Source: Frigidibacter albus | GTDB taxonomy: Bacteria; Pseudomonadota; Alphaproteobacteria; Rhodobacterales; Rhodobacteraceae | DNA length: 64,000 nucleotides | Assembly: GCF_009908165.1 (NCBI RefSeq) | Contig: NZ_JAAAUC010000008.1 | Location: 62,001-126,000, forward strand | Direction of reading: 5' to 3' | Shown: positions 19,885-28,269 of the stretch, piece by piece | How the letters are laid out: every line of letters starts with the position of its first letter | How positions within the stretch are numbered: position 1 is the first letter of the stretch | Made by a program: the position numbers and the translations under genes | The notes under the pieces: model-generated | Databases searched by the model: none | Seen by the model: only the letters and a program-made list of their open reading frames with translations | What the model was told of the DNA's origin: nothing

Positions 19885-20979
19885 TTACCCCGGCTTGTGC
19901 AGCGAGGCGAACAGCCGCGGATCGAGGCTTTCGGCGGCGAAGGTCGCGCCTTTGGTCAGCACGCTGACGGCATCATGGCTGTGCAGCGATTCCTGATGGC
20001 TGGCGATCACCCGGAAATCCCCCACCCGCGGCTCGGCCAGCAGACCCGCGGCAAAGCTGCGCGCGGCATCTTCCACGAAGATCGGGTTGGCGGCGTTCAG
20101 TTCGGCAAAGGCCTGTTCATCCTCGCGCTTCACCATCACCTGGGTCTCGGTCGGCACGGCGGCGCGGGCGATGTCGATCAGGTCCTCGAACCACAGGCAG
20201 ACGGGCCCGACCACCTCGACCGAGATCCGCGCGACCGACCTCTGCGAGTGCGGGGTGGCCAGCTGGCCGCGGGTGCTGCGGGCATGTTCCGACAGCTCCA
20301 GCGAGCAGGGACAGGTGGAGGAATAGACGTAATCGAGATGCACGATGCGCTTGCGCACCCCCGCCGTCTCCACCAGCTCCAGCGCGAGGTCGTAATACTG
20401 CCAGCCGCTGAGGCCCGAGCGCAGGGCCTGCACCCGCACCGGAAACGAGAACCGCATCTGGATGCGGGCGTCGAAGCTGCCGAGGTCGGTCTTGTAGCCA
20501 TCGAGCGCGGCTTCCATCACCGCGAAGCTGAAGGTGCGCTCGGCATGGGCGTAGAAGGACCGCATGATGCGGCTCATGTTGATGCCCTTCTTGTCGGCCT
20601 CGAGGCTGACGGTGCCGGTGACGCTGGTTTCCAGCGTCAGGCCTTCCCCCCCCTCTGAGCCCGCGCCGCGTTTCTGGTAGCGGATCGGCAGGCGGAAGTT
20701 GGAGATGCCGACATGCTGGATCTGCGCCCGCGCGCCGATGATCAGGCTGGCGGGGCCGTTCTGCAGGTCGGGCAGGCCGGCCTTGTAGGCGGCGTCGGGG
20801 ATGAAGCCCTCGGGATATGTGCGCGAGAGTTCGGGGTAGCCCCCGCCCGCCTGCATCAGGCGGTCATGATCCAAATCCGTATCCGTCGCGCTGCCGGCCC
20901 ATCTGCGCAGCAGTGCCAGCGCGGCCTCGGCCTCTTCCCGGCTGGGCCTGCGCTCGATCTCGGAGACATGGATGTTCAT
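19885..20979 (-). CDS. folE2: GTP cyclohydrolase I, type IB (FolE2)
   Basis: The enzyme makes dihydroneopterin triphosphate from GTP, the first step of folate and queuosine synthesis. The 364-residue protein belongs to the metal-promiscuous type IB family: the active-site Cys lies in YSSTCPCSLELSEH, and GISNFRLP and QRSVARISVE are typical. Type IB enzymes can use metals other than zinc and in some bacteria replace FolE under zinc limitation. No canonical folE is in the window. The gene stands alone, with its own terminator, and no Zur-like box could be recognised upstream. Confidence 0.95.
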   Translation of the reverse strand: MNIHVSEIERRPSREEAEAALALLRRWAGSATDTDLDHDRLMQAGGGYPELSRTYPEGFIPDAAYKAGLPDLQNGPASLIIGARAQIQHVGISNFRLPIRYQKRGAGSEGGEGLTLETSVTGTVSLEADKKGINMSRIMRSFYAHAERTFSFAVMEAALDGYKTDLGSFDARIQMRFSFPVRVQALRSGLSGWQYYDLALELVETAGVRKRIVHLDYVYSSTCPCSLELSEHARSTRGQLATPHSQRSVARISVEVVGPVCLWFEDLIDIARAAVPTETQVMVKREDEQAFAELNAANPIFVEDAARSFAAGLLAEPRVGDFRVIASHQESLHSHDAVSVLTKGATFAAESLDPRLFASLHKPG

Positions 20980-21113
20980 GGGTCGCGTCCTTGCGGTTCC
21001 GGCGGGCGCTCAGGGCCCGCCTTCAATGTCATCAGGCTACGGGGCACAGGCCCACGCGGATCACATCTAGGCATTTTGGGCGCGTCCGGCAACTGTTCCG
21101 CCGGGGGGTGCTG

Positions 21114-21575
21114 TCAGAAGCGCAGGCTCATGCGGAAATTCTCGATGCGCACCCCGCCCCGCTCCACCTCCTGCGCGGCGTCGAGGGTCCAGCCGTGGCG
21201 CAGGAAGAACGGGCGCGCCATGCGGCTGGCCTCGGTGTGCAGGGCCTTCATCGGGCGGGCCCGCGCCTCGTCCAGCACCGCCGCCAGCAGCGCATCGGCG
21301 AGGCCGCGGCCACGCCAGTCGGGCGCGACGAAGGCGAGGTCGAGGAGGCCATCGGCGGCGAGGGACATGAAGCCGCAGGGGACGCCCTCCTCCTCGGCGA
21401 CCACGGTCCAGAGGTCCGCAAGGCGCTCGTCCCAGTCCTCGGCGGTGGGGCGCATCGGGGCCCAGGCCCGCAGCGCCTCGGCGGGGTATTTCGGCGCGGC
21501 ACCGATGCGGACCGCGTCGAAGAATATCCCGGCCAGCGCCCCGGCATCTTGCGGCCGATAGGGGCGCAGGTGCAT
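21114..21575 (-). CDS. GNAT-family N-acetyltransferase
   Basis: A 153-residue protein with the GNAT fold: PYRPQDAGALAGIFFDAVR at the start, the acetyl-CoA pyrophosphate loop VAPDWRGRGLADALLAAVL and the C-terminal FFLRHGWTL motif. It starts at the ATG that overlaps the metZ stop by one base (TGATG), so it is translationally coupled to metZ. The substrate is unknown. Similar small acetyltransferases modify amines, amino acids or protein N-termini. The operon position hints at a link to sulfur amino acids, but many such pairings are accidental. Confidence 0.88.
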   Translation of the reverse strand: MHLRPYRPQDAGALAGIFFDAVRIGAAPKYPAEALRAWAPMRPTAEDWDERLADLWTVVAEEEGVPCGFMSLAADGLLDLAFVAPDWRGRGLADALLAAVLDEARARPMKALHTEASRMARPFFLRHGWTLDAAQEVERGGVRIENFRMSLRF

Positions 21576-22750
21576 CAGGCGGCGTCCAGCGCCCGCATCA
21601 CATCGGCGATCAGGTCGCGGCCATCCTCGATACCGAGCGACAGCCGGATCAGGCCGGGAGTGATGCCGAGCAGCGCCTTCTGATCCTCGGGCAGGCGCTG
21701 ATGGGTCGTGGTCGCGGGATGGGTGGCGATGGATTTCGCATCGCCAAGGTTGTTGGAGATCTTGATGATCTCCAGCGCGTTGAGGAAGCGGAAGGCCGCC
21801 CCCTGCCCGCCCGCCAGATCGAAGGTGACGATGGTGCCGCCAGAGCCCATCTGCGCCATCGCGGTGGCGTGCTGGGGATGGCCGGGCAGGCCGGGGAAGA
21901 TGACCTGCGCGAGCTTCGGGTGCCCCACCAGCGCCTCGGCCAGTGCCTGCGCATTGGCGGCCTGGGCGCGCACCCGCAGGTCCAGCGTCTGCATCCCCGA
22001 CAGCATGATCCAGGCGTTGAACGGGCTCATCGCCGCGCCGGTATGCTTGAGATAGGGTTCCGCCACGCCGCGCACGAAGTCGCGGGTGCCGCAGATCACG
22101 CCGCCAAGGGCACGGCCGCCGCCGTCGATATGCTTGGTCGCCGAATAGACCACCACATCGGCGCCAAGCGCCACGGCTTGCGAGAAGACCGGGGTGGCGA
22201 AGACGTTGTCCACGACGACCAGCGCGCCTTGGGCATGGGCAATCCCGGCCACGGCGGCGATGTCGATCACCTCCAGCGTCGGGTTCGACACCGATTCCAG
22301 GAACACGGCCTTGGTGCCGGCGCGCACGGCGCTGCGCCAGGCATCGAGGTCCAGCCCGTCGATCAGCGTGACCTCGACCCCGAATTTCGCCAGCAGTTCC
22401 AGCACGTAGAGGCACGACCCGAAGAGCGCGCGGGCCGAGACCACATGATCGCCGGGGCGCAGGAACGAGAACAGCGCGCCATTGACCGCCGCCATGCCGC
22501 TGGCGGTGGCAAAGGCATCCTCGGTGCCCTCGATCGCGGCGATGCGCTCCTCGAACATCCGGGTGGTCGGGTTGCCGTAGCGGGCATAGATGAACTCATC
22601 ATCGCCGCAGTCAACGAACCGCGCCTCGGCCTGTTCGGCGCTGTCATAGGCGAAGCCCTGGGTCAGGAACATCGCCTCGGCCATCTCGCCATACTGGCTG
22701 CGGCGGGTGCCGGTGTGGACGAGCTTGGTGCGGGTGTTCCAGTCGGTCAT
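21575..22750 (-). CDS. metZ: O-succinylhomoserine sulfhydrylase
   Basis: A PLP enzyme that makes homocysteine directly from O-succinylhomoserine and sulfide in methionine synthesis. The 391-residue protein shows the Cys/Met-metabolism family features: YARYGNPTTRMFEERIAAIEG, ATASGMAAV, the aspartate in VVDNVFATP and the PLP lysine in YSATKHIDGGGRALGG. I chose the ATG at 22750, seven bases after GGAGGA. It is preceded by a promoter, a SAM-II riboswitch and an intrinsic terminator, so expression should fall when S-adenosylmethionine is plentiful. A GNAT gene is coupled downstream. Confidence 0.96.
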   Translation of the reverse strand: MTDWNTRTKLVHTGTRRSQYGEMAEAMFLTQGFAYDSAEQAEARFVDCGDDEFIYARYGNPTTRMFEERIAAIEGTEDAFATASGMAAVNGALFSFLRPGDHVVSARALFGSCLYVLELLAKFGVEVTLIDGLDLDAWRSAVRAGTKAVFLESVSNPTLEVIDIAAVAGIAHAQGALVVVDNVFATPVFSQAVALGADVVVYSATKHIDGGGRALGGVICGTRDFVRGVAEPYLKHTGAAMSPFNAWIMLSGMQTLDLRVRAQAANAQALAEALVGHPKLAQVIFPGLPGHPQHATAMAQMGSGGTIVTFDLAGGQGAAFRFLNALEIIKISNNLGDAKSIATHPATTTHQRLPEDQKALLGITPGLIRLSLGIEDGRDLIADVMRALDAA

Positions 22751-22770
22751 CAGCCGATCCTCCGGCAAGG

Positions 22771-22795
22771 AAAAACCCCCGACCCGTCAAGGGGG
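22771..22795 (-). terminator. Intrinsic terminator between SAM-II aptamer and metZ
   Basis: On the minus strand CCCCC and GGGGG flank a 10-base loop and are followed at once by TTTTT. It lies 15 bases after the aptamer and just before the metZ ribosome site, the place of an expression-platform terminator. Confidence 0.75.
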
Positions 22796-22810
22796 CGGGG
22801 GCGCGGGAGG

Positions 22811-22872
22811 CCTCCGTCCACTTTAGCGGATTGTTTAACGTGGCCCGCAATCGGGGGACAAATCGCCACGGT
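22811..22872 (-). promoter_or_regulatory. SAM-II riboswitch aptamer upstream of metZ
   Basis: On the minus strand the segment shows the SAM-II layout: P1 arms CGTGGC and GCCACG pair perfectly; the loop starts with GATTTG and contains CCG then ATTGC; the 3' part has the conserved GTTAAACAA and GCTAAA blocks and ends in GGACGGAGG, whose CGG can form the pseudoknot with the loop CCG. SAM-II riboswitches are known in alphaproteobacteria upstream of metA, metX and metZ. Binding of S-adenosylmethionine shuts the gene off. Confidence 0.92.
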
Positions 22873-22881
22873 CGTTTGCCG

Positions 22882-22910
22882 GAGTTACCGCGCGTGGGGG
22901 GCCGCGTCAA
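22882..22910 (-). promoter_or_regulatory. Promoter of the metZ riboswitch leader
   Basis: On the minus strand TTGACG and TAACTC are spaced by 17 bases, placing the transcript start a few bases before the SAM-II P1 stem. The -35 fits well, the -10 less so, but the position relative to the aptamer supports it. Confidence 0.6.
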
Positions 22911-22972
22911 GGGTGGGCCAAGCCGGGGGCCAGCCCCCCAGCCCACCGCCCCCGGCGGTGGGCGTTCGTCGC

Positions 22973-22997
22973 GGAAACGCTCCACTGGAGCGTTTCC
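22973..22997. repeat. Dispersed hairpin repeat (GAAACGCTCC palindrome), copy 2
   Basis: Eleven perfect pairs (arms GGAAACGCTCC and GGAGCGTTTCC, loop ACT), preceded by GCGTTCGTCGC as in the copy at 16523. It lies between the divergent metZ leader and the downstream hydrolase, directly beside a dispersed ATATTT repeat. Confidence 0.75.
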
Positions 22998-23013
22998 TGA
23001 TGCTCCTCACCCC

Positions 23014-23035
23014 GGGATATTTTGGCCAGCAAGAA
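23014..23035 (+). repeat. Dispersed intergenic repeat, CCAGCAAGAA-arm type (copy 3)
   Basis: A 22-base unit with GGGATATTT core and CCAGCAAGAA arm. It lies in the 406-base gap between metZ and the hydrolase, which also holds the metZ promoter, riboswitch and terminator and the GAAACGCTCC hairpin. The remaining 120 bases before the hydrolase hold nothing I can identify. Confidence 0.8.
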
Positions 23036-23156
23036 GGGGAAAGGGGCGCGCTTCGGAAGGAGGGCCCGGCGCGCCGTCACGGTGCTGTAACGCAGCATTC
23101 ACTCAGGTGTCGCAGGCTGGGGCTACACGGATACCAGATCTTGTGGAGGCTGCGGC

Positions 23157-24137
23157 ATGGCCCTCGTCCAGGTGAATGTGCACGAGGCGCTGATCGTCCC
23201 AGCGGACGCCGCTGCCGGCCCGGTCGAGGCGCAGCTTGCCGCAGCCCTGGCCGCCCTGCGCCCCGGCGCCCCGGTGGTGGTGATGGTCCACGGCTTCCGG
23301 TTTTCTCCCTCTGTCGACCGGCACAGCCCGCACCGGCACATCCTGTCGCTCGACCCCTCGCCCGATTTCGGCAAGGCGGTATCCTGGCCGCGGCATCTGG
23401 GCTTTGGCCGGGGCGAGCCATCGGAGGGGCTGGCGATCGCCCTTGGCTGGGAGGCGCGCGGCACGCTCTGGCGGGCCTGGCAGGCGGCGCCGCGGGCGGG
23501 GGCCGGGCTGGCGGCGCTGGTGGCGCTGATCCGGCGGCTGGACCCGGGGCGGCCGGTCGATCTGGTTGCGCATTCGCTGGGAGCGCGGGTGGTGCTGGCG
23601 GCGCTGCCGCTGCTGAACGCCGGCGACATTGGCCGGGCGGTGCTGCTGGCGGCGGCGGAATTGCAGGCCACGGCGGCGGCGGCGATGGACAGCCCTGCCG
23701 GGCGTGCCGCCGAGGTGATGAACGTCACCACGCGCGAGAATGACGTCTTCGATTTCGGGCTGGAGCTGCTGGTGGCGGGCGGGGTGCGGCGAGGCCTTGG
23801 CCACGGGTTGCCGCAGCCGCGCGCCAACTGGGTCGACCTGCAGCTGGACCATGAGGGCGCGCCCGAGGCGCTGGCGGGGCTTGGCTTCCGCATCACCGGC
23901 CCCGGCGCCTATATCTGCCATTGGAGCGCCTATCGGCGGCCCGGCGTGTTCGCGCTGTATCGCGCCTTCCTGTTCGACCGGGCGGCGACGACCCCTGCCC
24001 GCCTGCGCGCAGCGCTGGCGCTGCCGCTGGCCCCGCGCTGGTCGCGGCTGCTGCCGCGCCGCCGGGGGCTTGGGTTGCCGTTTGCGGGTCTGCGCGTGCC
24101 GCGGCTCCGGTTGCCCTGGCTCTGGCCGCAGGCCTGA
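23157..24137 (+). CDS. Alpha/beta hydrolase, uncharacterised
   Basis: A 326-residue protein with an alpha/beta-hydrolase core: the oxyanion segment VVVMVHGFRFSPS near residues 40-52 and the nucleophile elbow VAHSLGARV (Ser about residue 142). The C-terminal 60 residues are rich in Arg, Leu and Pro. It has no signal peptide. Its start follows GTGGAGG at a good distance. The predicted activity is an esterase or lipase on an unknown substrate. It stands alone on the plus strand, followed by a glutathione transferase gene in the same direction 57 bases on, so the two may share a transcript. Confidence 0.82.
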   Translation: MALVQVNVHEALIVPADAAAGPVEAQLAAALAALRPGAPVVVMVHGFRFSPSVDRHSPHRHILSLDPSPDFGKAVSWPRHLGFGRGEPSEGLAIALGWEARGTLWRAWQAAPRAGAGLAALVALIRRLDPGRPVDLVAHSLGARVVLAALPLLNAGDIGRAVLLAAAELQATAAAAMDSPAGRAAEVMNVTTRENDVFDFGLELLVAGGVRRGLGHGLPQPRANWVDLQLDHEGAPEALAGLGFRITGPGAYICHWSAYRRPGVFALYRAFLFDRAATTPARLRAALALPLAPRWSRLLPRRRGLGLPFAGLRVPRLRLPWLWPQA

Positions 24138-24194
24138 CCTTGCCTCCGGCGCGAAATGCGCCATCCTGTGCCGCGCGCAACAGGAGAGATGCCC

Positions 24195-24899
24195 ATGACC
24201 GCCCCCATCGACCTTTACTACTGGCCCACCCCCAACGGCTGGAAGATCAGCATCGCGCTGGAGGAGATGGGCCTGCCCTATGCGGTGCATCTGGTGAATA
24301 TCGGCAAGGGAGAGCAGTTCACGCCGGACTTCCTGAAGATCGCGCCGAACAACCGGATGCCCGCCATCGTGGACCCGGAGGGGCCGGACGGCACGCCGGT
24401 GTCCATCTTCGAATCGGGGGCGATCCTGCAATACCTCGCCCGCAAGACCGGGCAGTTCTGCGGGCCTTCCGAGCGCGACCGGATCGCGGTGGACCAATGG
24501 CTGATGTGGCAGATGGGGGGCCTTGGCCCGATGGCCGGGCAGGCGCATCATTTCCTGAAATACGCCCCGGCGATGGATCCGCCGAATGACCTGCCCTATG
24601 CCAAGGACCGCTACCGGGCCGAGGTGGCGCGGCTTTATGGCGTGCTCGACCGGCAGCTGGCGAAGGCTGAGTTCGTGGCCGGGGAGTTCCTGTCGATTGC
24701 CGATTTCGCGATCTGGCCCTGGGCGGTGCTGTGGGAGGGGCAGCAGCAGAGCCTGGAGGACAAGCCGAACCTGGCCCGCTGGCTGGACCAGTTGGCCGCA
24801 CGCCCCGGGTTCCAGCGCGGGCGGGCCGTGGCCGCCGAGCAGCGGAACGACATCGCGGCCGACAAGACGGCGCAGTCGGTGCTGTTCAAGCGGGAGTGA
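24195..24899 (+). CDS. Glutathione S-transferase family protein (YfcG/YghU-like)
   Basis: A 234-residue protein with the N-terminal thioredoxin-fold domain (IDLYYWPTPNGWKISIALEEMGLPY; cis-Pro and glutathione-binding RMPAIVDP and FESGAILQYLARK) and an all-helical C-terminal domain (EFLSIADFAIWPW). The TPNG motif is typical of Nu-class enzymes such as YfcG, which reduce disulfide bonds using glutathione. I chose the ATG at 24195, nine bases after AGGAG; an in-frame ATG at 24189 lies too close to the ribosome site. It converges on the phnE-like gene. Confidence 0.93.
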   Translation: MTAPIDLYYWPTPNGWKISIALEEMGLPYAVHLVNIGKGEQFTPDFLKIAPNNRMPAIVDPEGPDGTPVSIFESGAILQYLARKTGQFCGPSERDRIAVDQWLMWQMGGLGPMAGQAHHFLKYAPAMDPPNDLPYAKDRYRAEVARLYGVLDRQLAKAEFVAGEFLSIADFAIWPWAVLWEGQQQSLEDKPNLARWLDQLAARPGFQRGRAVAAEQRNDIAADKTAQSVLFKRE

Positions 24900-24905
24900 G
24901 GCTCC

Positions 24906-25694
24906 TCAGATGATCCGCTTGCGGATCGACGAGGACAGGTGCTCGAACCCGATCACCGCGACCAGCACCACGAGGATGATCGCCGCCGCCTGGTCGTATT
25001 GGAACAGGCGCATCGCGGTGGACAGTTCCACCCCGATGCCCCCCGCGCCGACGAGGCCGAGCGTCACTGCCGAGCGGATCGCCTTTTCCACCGAATAGAG
25101 CGAGGTGGCGGTCATCGAGGCGAAGCTTTCAGGCAGGATCGCGCCGGCGATCACCGAGAGCCGCCCGGCCCCGGTCGAGGTCAGCGCCTCGGACGGGCCC
25201 TTCTGCACCTCTTCGAAGCGTTCCGAATAGAAGCGCGCGGCAAAGCCGATGGTGTCGAGGATGATGGCGAGGATACCGGCCAGCGGACCGAGCCCCACCG
25301 CCACCACGAAGATCAGCGCCCAGATCAGGTCGGGGATGGTACGGGCGATGGCGATCAGCTGCCGGGCGATCACCCGCACCACGGCATTGGGCGAGGTGTT
25401 GCGCGCAGCCAGCAGCGCCAGCGGCACCGACAGCAGGCAGCCGAAGGTCACGCCGACGATGGCGATGTTCATCGTCTCGAGCATTGCCCAGCCGATCGTC
25501 TCCCAGCGGGCGAAGTCGGGCGGGATCGCCAGCGACACGAAGCGCACGAGGTTGGTGGCGCCGCGGATCAGCCGGTCGAGCGAGACATCGGCGCCGTAGA
25601 GGCCCTGGATGAAGAAGGCGGCGAAGCCGACCATCAGCACCCAGGCGAGGGCCGAGGGCGCCCGGAAACGGGGGGGAAGATCGGGGCGGCTCAT
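24906..25694 (-). CDS. phnE: Phosphonate-type ABC transporter permease
   Basis: A 262-residue inner-membrane permease with about six helices and the binding-protein-dependent permease motif (EALTSTGAGRLSVIAGAILPE), matching PhnE. It partners the ATPase and binding protein encoded just upstream; its start overlaps the ATPase stop by 4 bases. The system imports phosphonate or a related phosphorus oxyanion such as phosphite. That is known for the family, and the substrate here is not determined. Only one permease gene is present, and no C-P lyase genes are in the window. Confidence 0.9.
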   Translation of the reverse strand: MSRPDLPPRFRAPSALAWVLMVGFAAFFIQGLYGADVSLDRLIRGATNLVRFVSLAIPPDFARWETIGWAMLETMNIAIVGVTFGCLLSVPLALLAARNTSPNAVVRVIARQLIAIARTIPDLIWALIFVVAVGLGPLAGILAIILDTIGFAARFYSERFEEVQKGPSEALTSTGAGRLSVIAGAILPESFASMTATSLYSVEKAIRSAVTLGLVGAGGIGVELSTAMRLFQYDQAAAIILVVLVAVIGFEHLSSSIRKRII

Positions 25695-26506
25695 GCGGCA
25701 ACTCCTTCGGGGGCGGCATCGACCCGGGCGGCGCCGGTGTAGAGCGCGTCAAGCTCGGCACGCTCTACCGAGCCGGTGGCGGCGTCGAGCACGATCCGCC
25801 CCGCCTTCATCCCGATCAGGCGGCGGCCATATTCCTCTGCGAGGTCAAGCTGGTGGAGGGTGCAGAGCAGGCTCAGCCCCTCTTCCTCGACGATGCGCCA
25901 CAGCAGGTCCAGAACCTCGCGCCCCGCCTTGGGGTCAAGGCTGGCGATGGGCTCGTCGGCAATCACCACGCGGGGGGCCTGCATCAGCATCCGCGCGATG
26001 GCGACGCGCTGCTGCTGGCCGCCGGACAGTTCCGCCGGGCGATGGGTGGCGCGGTCGGCAAGGCCGACGCGGTCGAGGCAGGCCATGGCCCGCTCGCGGT
26101 CCTCGGCGCGGGCAAAGGCGTTCATCACCCCCAGCACCCCCAGCGGCCGCTGGCCCATCGCGCCGAACAGCACGTTCTGATGCGCCGAAAGCTGCGGCAC
26201 CAGATTGAACTGCTGGAACACATAGCCCATCTGCCGACGGGCGGCGCGCACGGCACGCAGCGGGGCACCGACGATGGCCTGCCCCTCTACCCAGATCTGG
26301 CCCGAGGCGACCGGCGCAAGCCCGTTCAGCGCCCGCATCAGCGTGGACTTGCCGCAGCCATTGGCCCCCAGCAGCACAGCGCCCTCGCCCTTGGCCAGAT
26401 CGAAGGACACGCCGCGCAGGACCTTGAGGTCGCCGAAGCTGACATGCAGGTCCTGCGCGCGCAGCGCGGGACCCGGGCGGGCCGGGTCGGCGAAGGTCTG
26501 GGGCAT
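25691..26506 (-). CDS. phnC: Phosphonate-type ABC transporter ATPase
   Basis: A 271-residue ABC ATPase with Walker A LGANGCGKST, signature LSGGQQQRVAIARMLMQAP, Walker B VVIADEPIASLDP and a switch His (CTLHQLDLAEEYGRR). It matches PhnC in size and order. I chose the ATG at 26506 (AGGAAGG upstream); the in-frame ATG at 26527 lacks a ribosome site. It is the middle gene of the leftward phnD-phnC-phnE run. Phosphate control (PhoB) would be expected, but no Pho box could be recognised. Confidence 0.93.
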   Translation of the reverse strand: MPQTFADPARPGPALRAQDLHVSFGDLKVLRGVSFDLAKGEGAVLLGANGCGKSTLMRALNGLAPVASGQIWVEGQAIVGAPLRAVRAARRQMGYVFQQFNLVPQLSAHQNVLFGAMGQRPLGVLGVMNAFARAEDRERAMACLDRVGLADRATHRPAELSGGQQQRVAIARMLMQAPRVVIADEPIASLDPKAGREVLDLLWRIVEEEGLSLLCTLHQLDLAEEYGRRLIGMKAGRIVLDAATGSVERAELDALYTGAARVDAAPEGVAA

Positions 26507-26585
26507 GGGCGGGGCCTTCCTGTTCAATGACGGCGCCGCCCCCGGTTGTCAGGGGCGGCGCCAGCAGCAGTTTGCCTTGCGGCGA

Positions 26586-27464
26586 TCAGTCGTCCAGCGC
26601 GATGCCGGCCACTTCATAGGCGTCGCGCACCATGTCATAGACCGCCGGGTCGGTTTCGAAGGACATGTAGCTGTCATCCTCGAGGAACTTCTCGGCGTTG
26701 TTCGGGGTCTCGGTCAGCGCGGCCCAGAGCGCATCGGAGTTCTCGGCCAGCGCCGCGCGCAGCGCATCGCGGCAGTCCTGCGGCAGCGAGGCGCGCATCA
26801 CCACCGGGTCGCCCGGCAGACGGCCGCTTTCGGCCAGCAGGCGGTATTCGGTACCCGGGTCCTGCTCCAGCACCGCGGCATAGTCCTTGTTGCCGCCGCC
26901 CATCGCATCGACATCGCCGTTGATCAGCACCTGGATGCGGGCATCGCCGGCCATGACGATCTCGACATCCTTGTCGATGTCGAGGCCCGCGTCCTTCATC
27001 ATTTTCATCGGGAAGATATGGCCCGAGGTGGAGCCCACGTCCTTGAGCGCGACCTTGTGGCCTTTCAGATCGGCCATCGTCATGATGTCGCTGTCGGCCT
27101 TGACCACGAAGGAGGAGCCGTAGCTGGGACGCTCGATCGAGAACAGCACGTCGAGCGGGGCAAGCTGCTGGAACAGCACGAATTCGGACGGGCCCGAGAA
27201 GACGAAGTCAACTTCGTCGAACTGCAGCGCCGTGCCGGCCGCGGTGCGGTTCGACAGCGAGTAGAGCGCGAGTTCGACGCCGGTGATCTCTTCGAACTTG
27301 GCGGCGAAGGGCGCGAAGGATTCTTCGAGCACGCCCATGCCCTCGATGCCGGTATCGGCCATCTTCAGCGGCGCCGGGCAGAGATCGGCAACCGATTGCG
27401 CCGAAACGGCGCCGGCGGCGAGCGCGAGGCCCGAGGTAAGGGCGATGGTCTGGATGATCCGCAT
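26586..27464 (-). CDS. phnD: Phosphonate/phosphite-type ABC transporter substrate-binding protein
   Basis: A 292-residue periplasmic binding protein with a signal peptide (RIIQTIALTSGLALAAGAVSAQ) and the PhnD fold (FVFSGPSEFVLFQQL; KGHKVALKDVGSTSGHIFP, the typical ligand-cradling SxSG segment). It binds the substrate for the PhnCE importer. I chose the ATG at 27464, preceded by an ideal AGGAGG. It is the first gene of the transporter run. Homologues bind 2-aminoethylphosphonate, methylphosphonate or phosphite, and the residues seen here do not let me choose between them. Confidence 0.92.
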   Translation of the reverse strand: MRIIQTIALTSGLALAAGAVSAQSVADLCPAPLKMADTGIEGMGVLEESFAPFAAKFEEITGVELALYSLSNRTAAGTALQFDEVDFVFSGPSEFVLFQQLAPLDVLFSIERPSYGSSFVVKADSDIMTMADLKGHKVALKDVGSTSGHIFPMKMMKDAGLDIDKDVEIVMAGDARIQVLINGDVDAMGGGNKDYAAVLEQDPGTEYRLLAESGRLPGDPVVMRASLPQDCRDALRAALAENSDALWAALTETPNNAEKFLEDDSYMSFETDPAVYDMVRDAYEVAGIALDD

Positions 27465-27594
27465 GATGTCCTCCTGAAGGTTCAAGAGGCGGGTAGCGGC
27501 TTCATGTAACAGGGGCATGACCTTGGCAGCGCTTTGCTGTCGGTGCCCGATGCCGCATCGCTGAAATCCAGCAAGCCGCGTCGGCTGCGCGCCT

Positions 27595-28260
27595 TCAGCC
27601 CTCATCGCCCTCCTGTGGCAGCGCGTGCTTCTGCATCAGCTTGCTCTGCGCCATGAAGAAGCCGAACATCGCCAGCGTCAGCCCGAAGGTCTTGAAGTTG
27701 ACCCAGGCCTGATCGGACATGGTGCGCCAGACCGCCTCGTTCGCAATCGCCAGCGCCAGGAAGAACAGCGCCAGCCGCCGGGTCAGGATCAGCCAGCCGG
27801 CGGGCGTCAGCGGCATCACCTCCTCCATCACCAGCGCGAGGTAGGATTTGCCGCGCATGAGGCCAAAGCCGAGGATGGCGGCGAACAGGATGTAGATCAT
27901 CGTCGGCTTCATCTTGAAGAAGCGGTCATCGTTCAACCAGACCGAGAGCCCGCCGAACAGCACCACCAGCACCAGCGTCGCCACCTGCATCGGCGCGAGC
28001 CGCCCGGTCAGGCGCCACAGGATGCCGGTGCAGATCACCATCAGCACGATGAAGCCGGCGGTGGCCAGGATGAAGCCGCCATATTCGGTCCCGCCAACGG
28101 TGAAGGTCGTATCCTCCAGCCGCCCGAAGGCCACGAAGAAGGCGACCACCGGCCCCAGTTCCAGCCCCAGCTTCAGCCAGGGGCTGATCTTGCGGCCCTT
28201 GGGCTGCGCGCCCTGCAGCTCTGCCGCGGCGCGTCCGCCTACGATTTCCTCATCGGTCAT
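27595..28260 (-). CDS. yciB: YciB/IspZ-family septation-associated membrane protein
   Basis: A 221-residue inner-membrane protein with five to six helices. Typical YciB features are LGLELGPVVAFFVAF near the start, DDRFFKMKPTMIYILFA in the middle and DQAWVNFKTFGLTLAMFGF near the end. YciB takes part in envelope and septum integrity in other proteobacteria and interacts with elongation and division proteins. The first 25 residues are a hydrophilic extension. It starts nine bases after the stop of the DMT transporter gene, so the two are co-transcribed. ftsY, another membrane-biogenesis gene, lies nearby. Confidence 0.93.
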   Translation of the reverse strand: MTDEEIVGGRAAAELQGAQPKGRKISPWLKLGLELGPVVAFFVAFGRLEDTTFTVGGTEYGGFILATAGFIVLMVICTGILWRLTGRLAPMQVATLVLVVLFGGLSVWLNDDRFFKMKPTMIYILFAAILGFGLMRGKSYLALVMEEVMPLTPAGWLILTRRLALFFLALAIANEAVWRTMSDQAWVNFKTFGLTLAMFGFFMAQSKLMQKHALPQEGDEG

Positions 28261-28269
28261 CCTGCTCTC

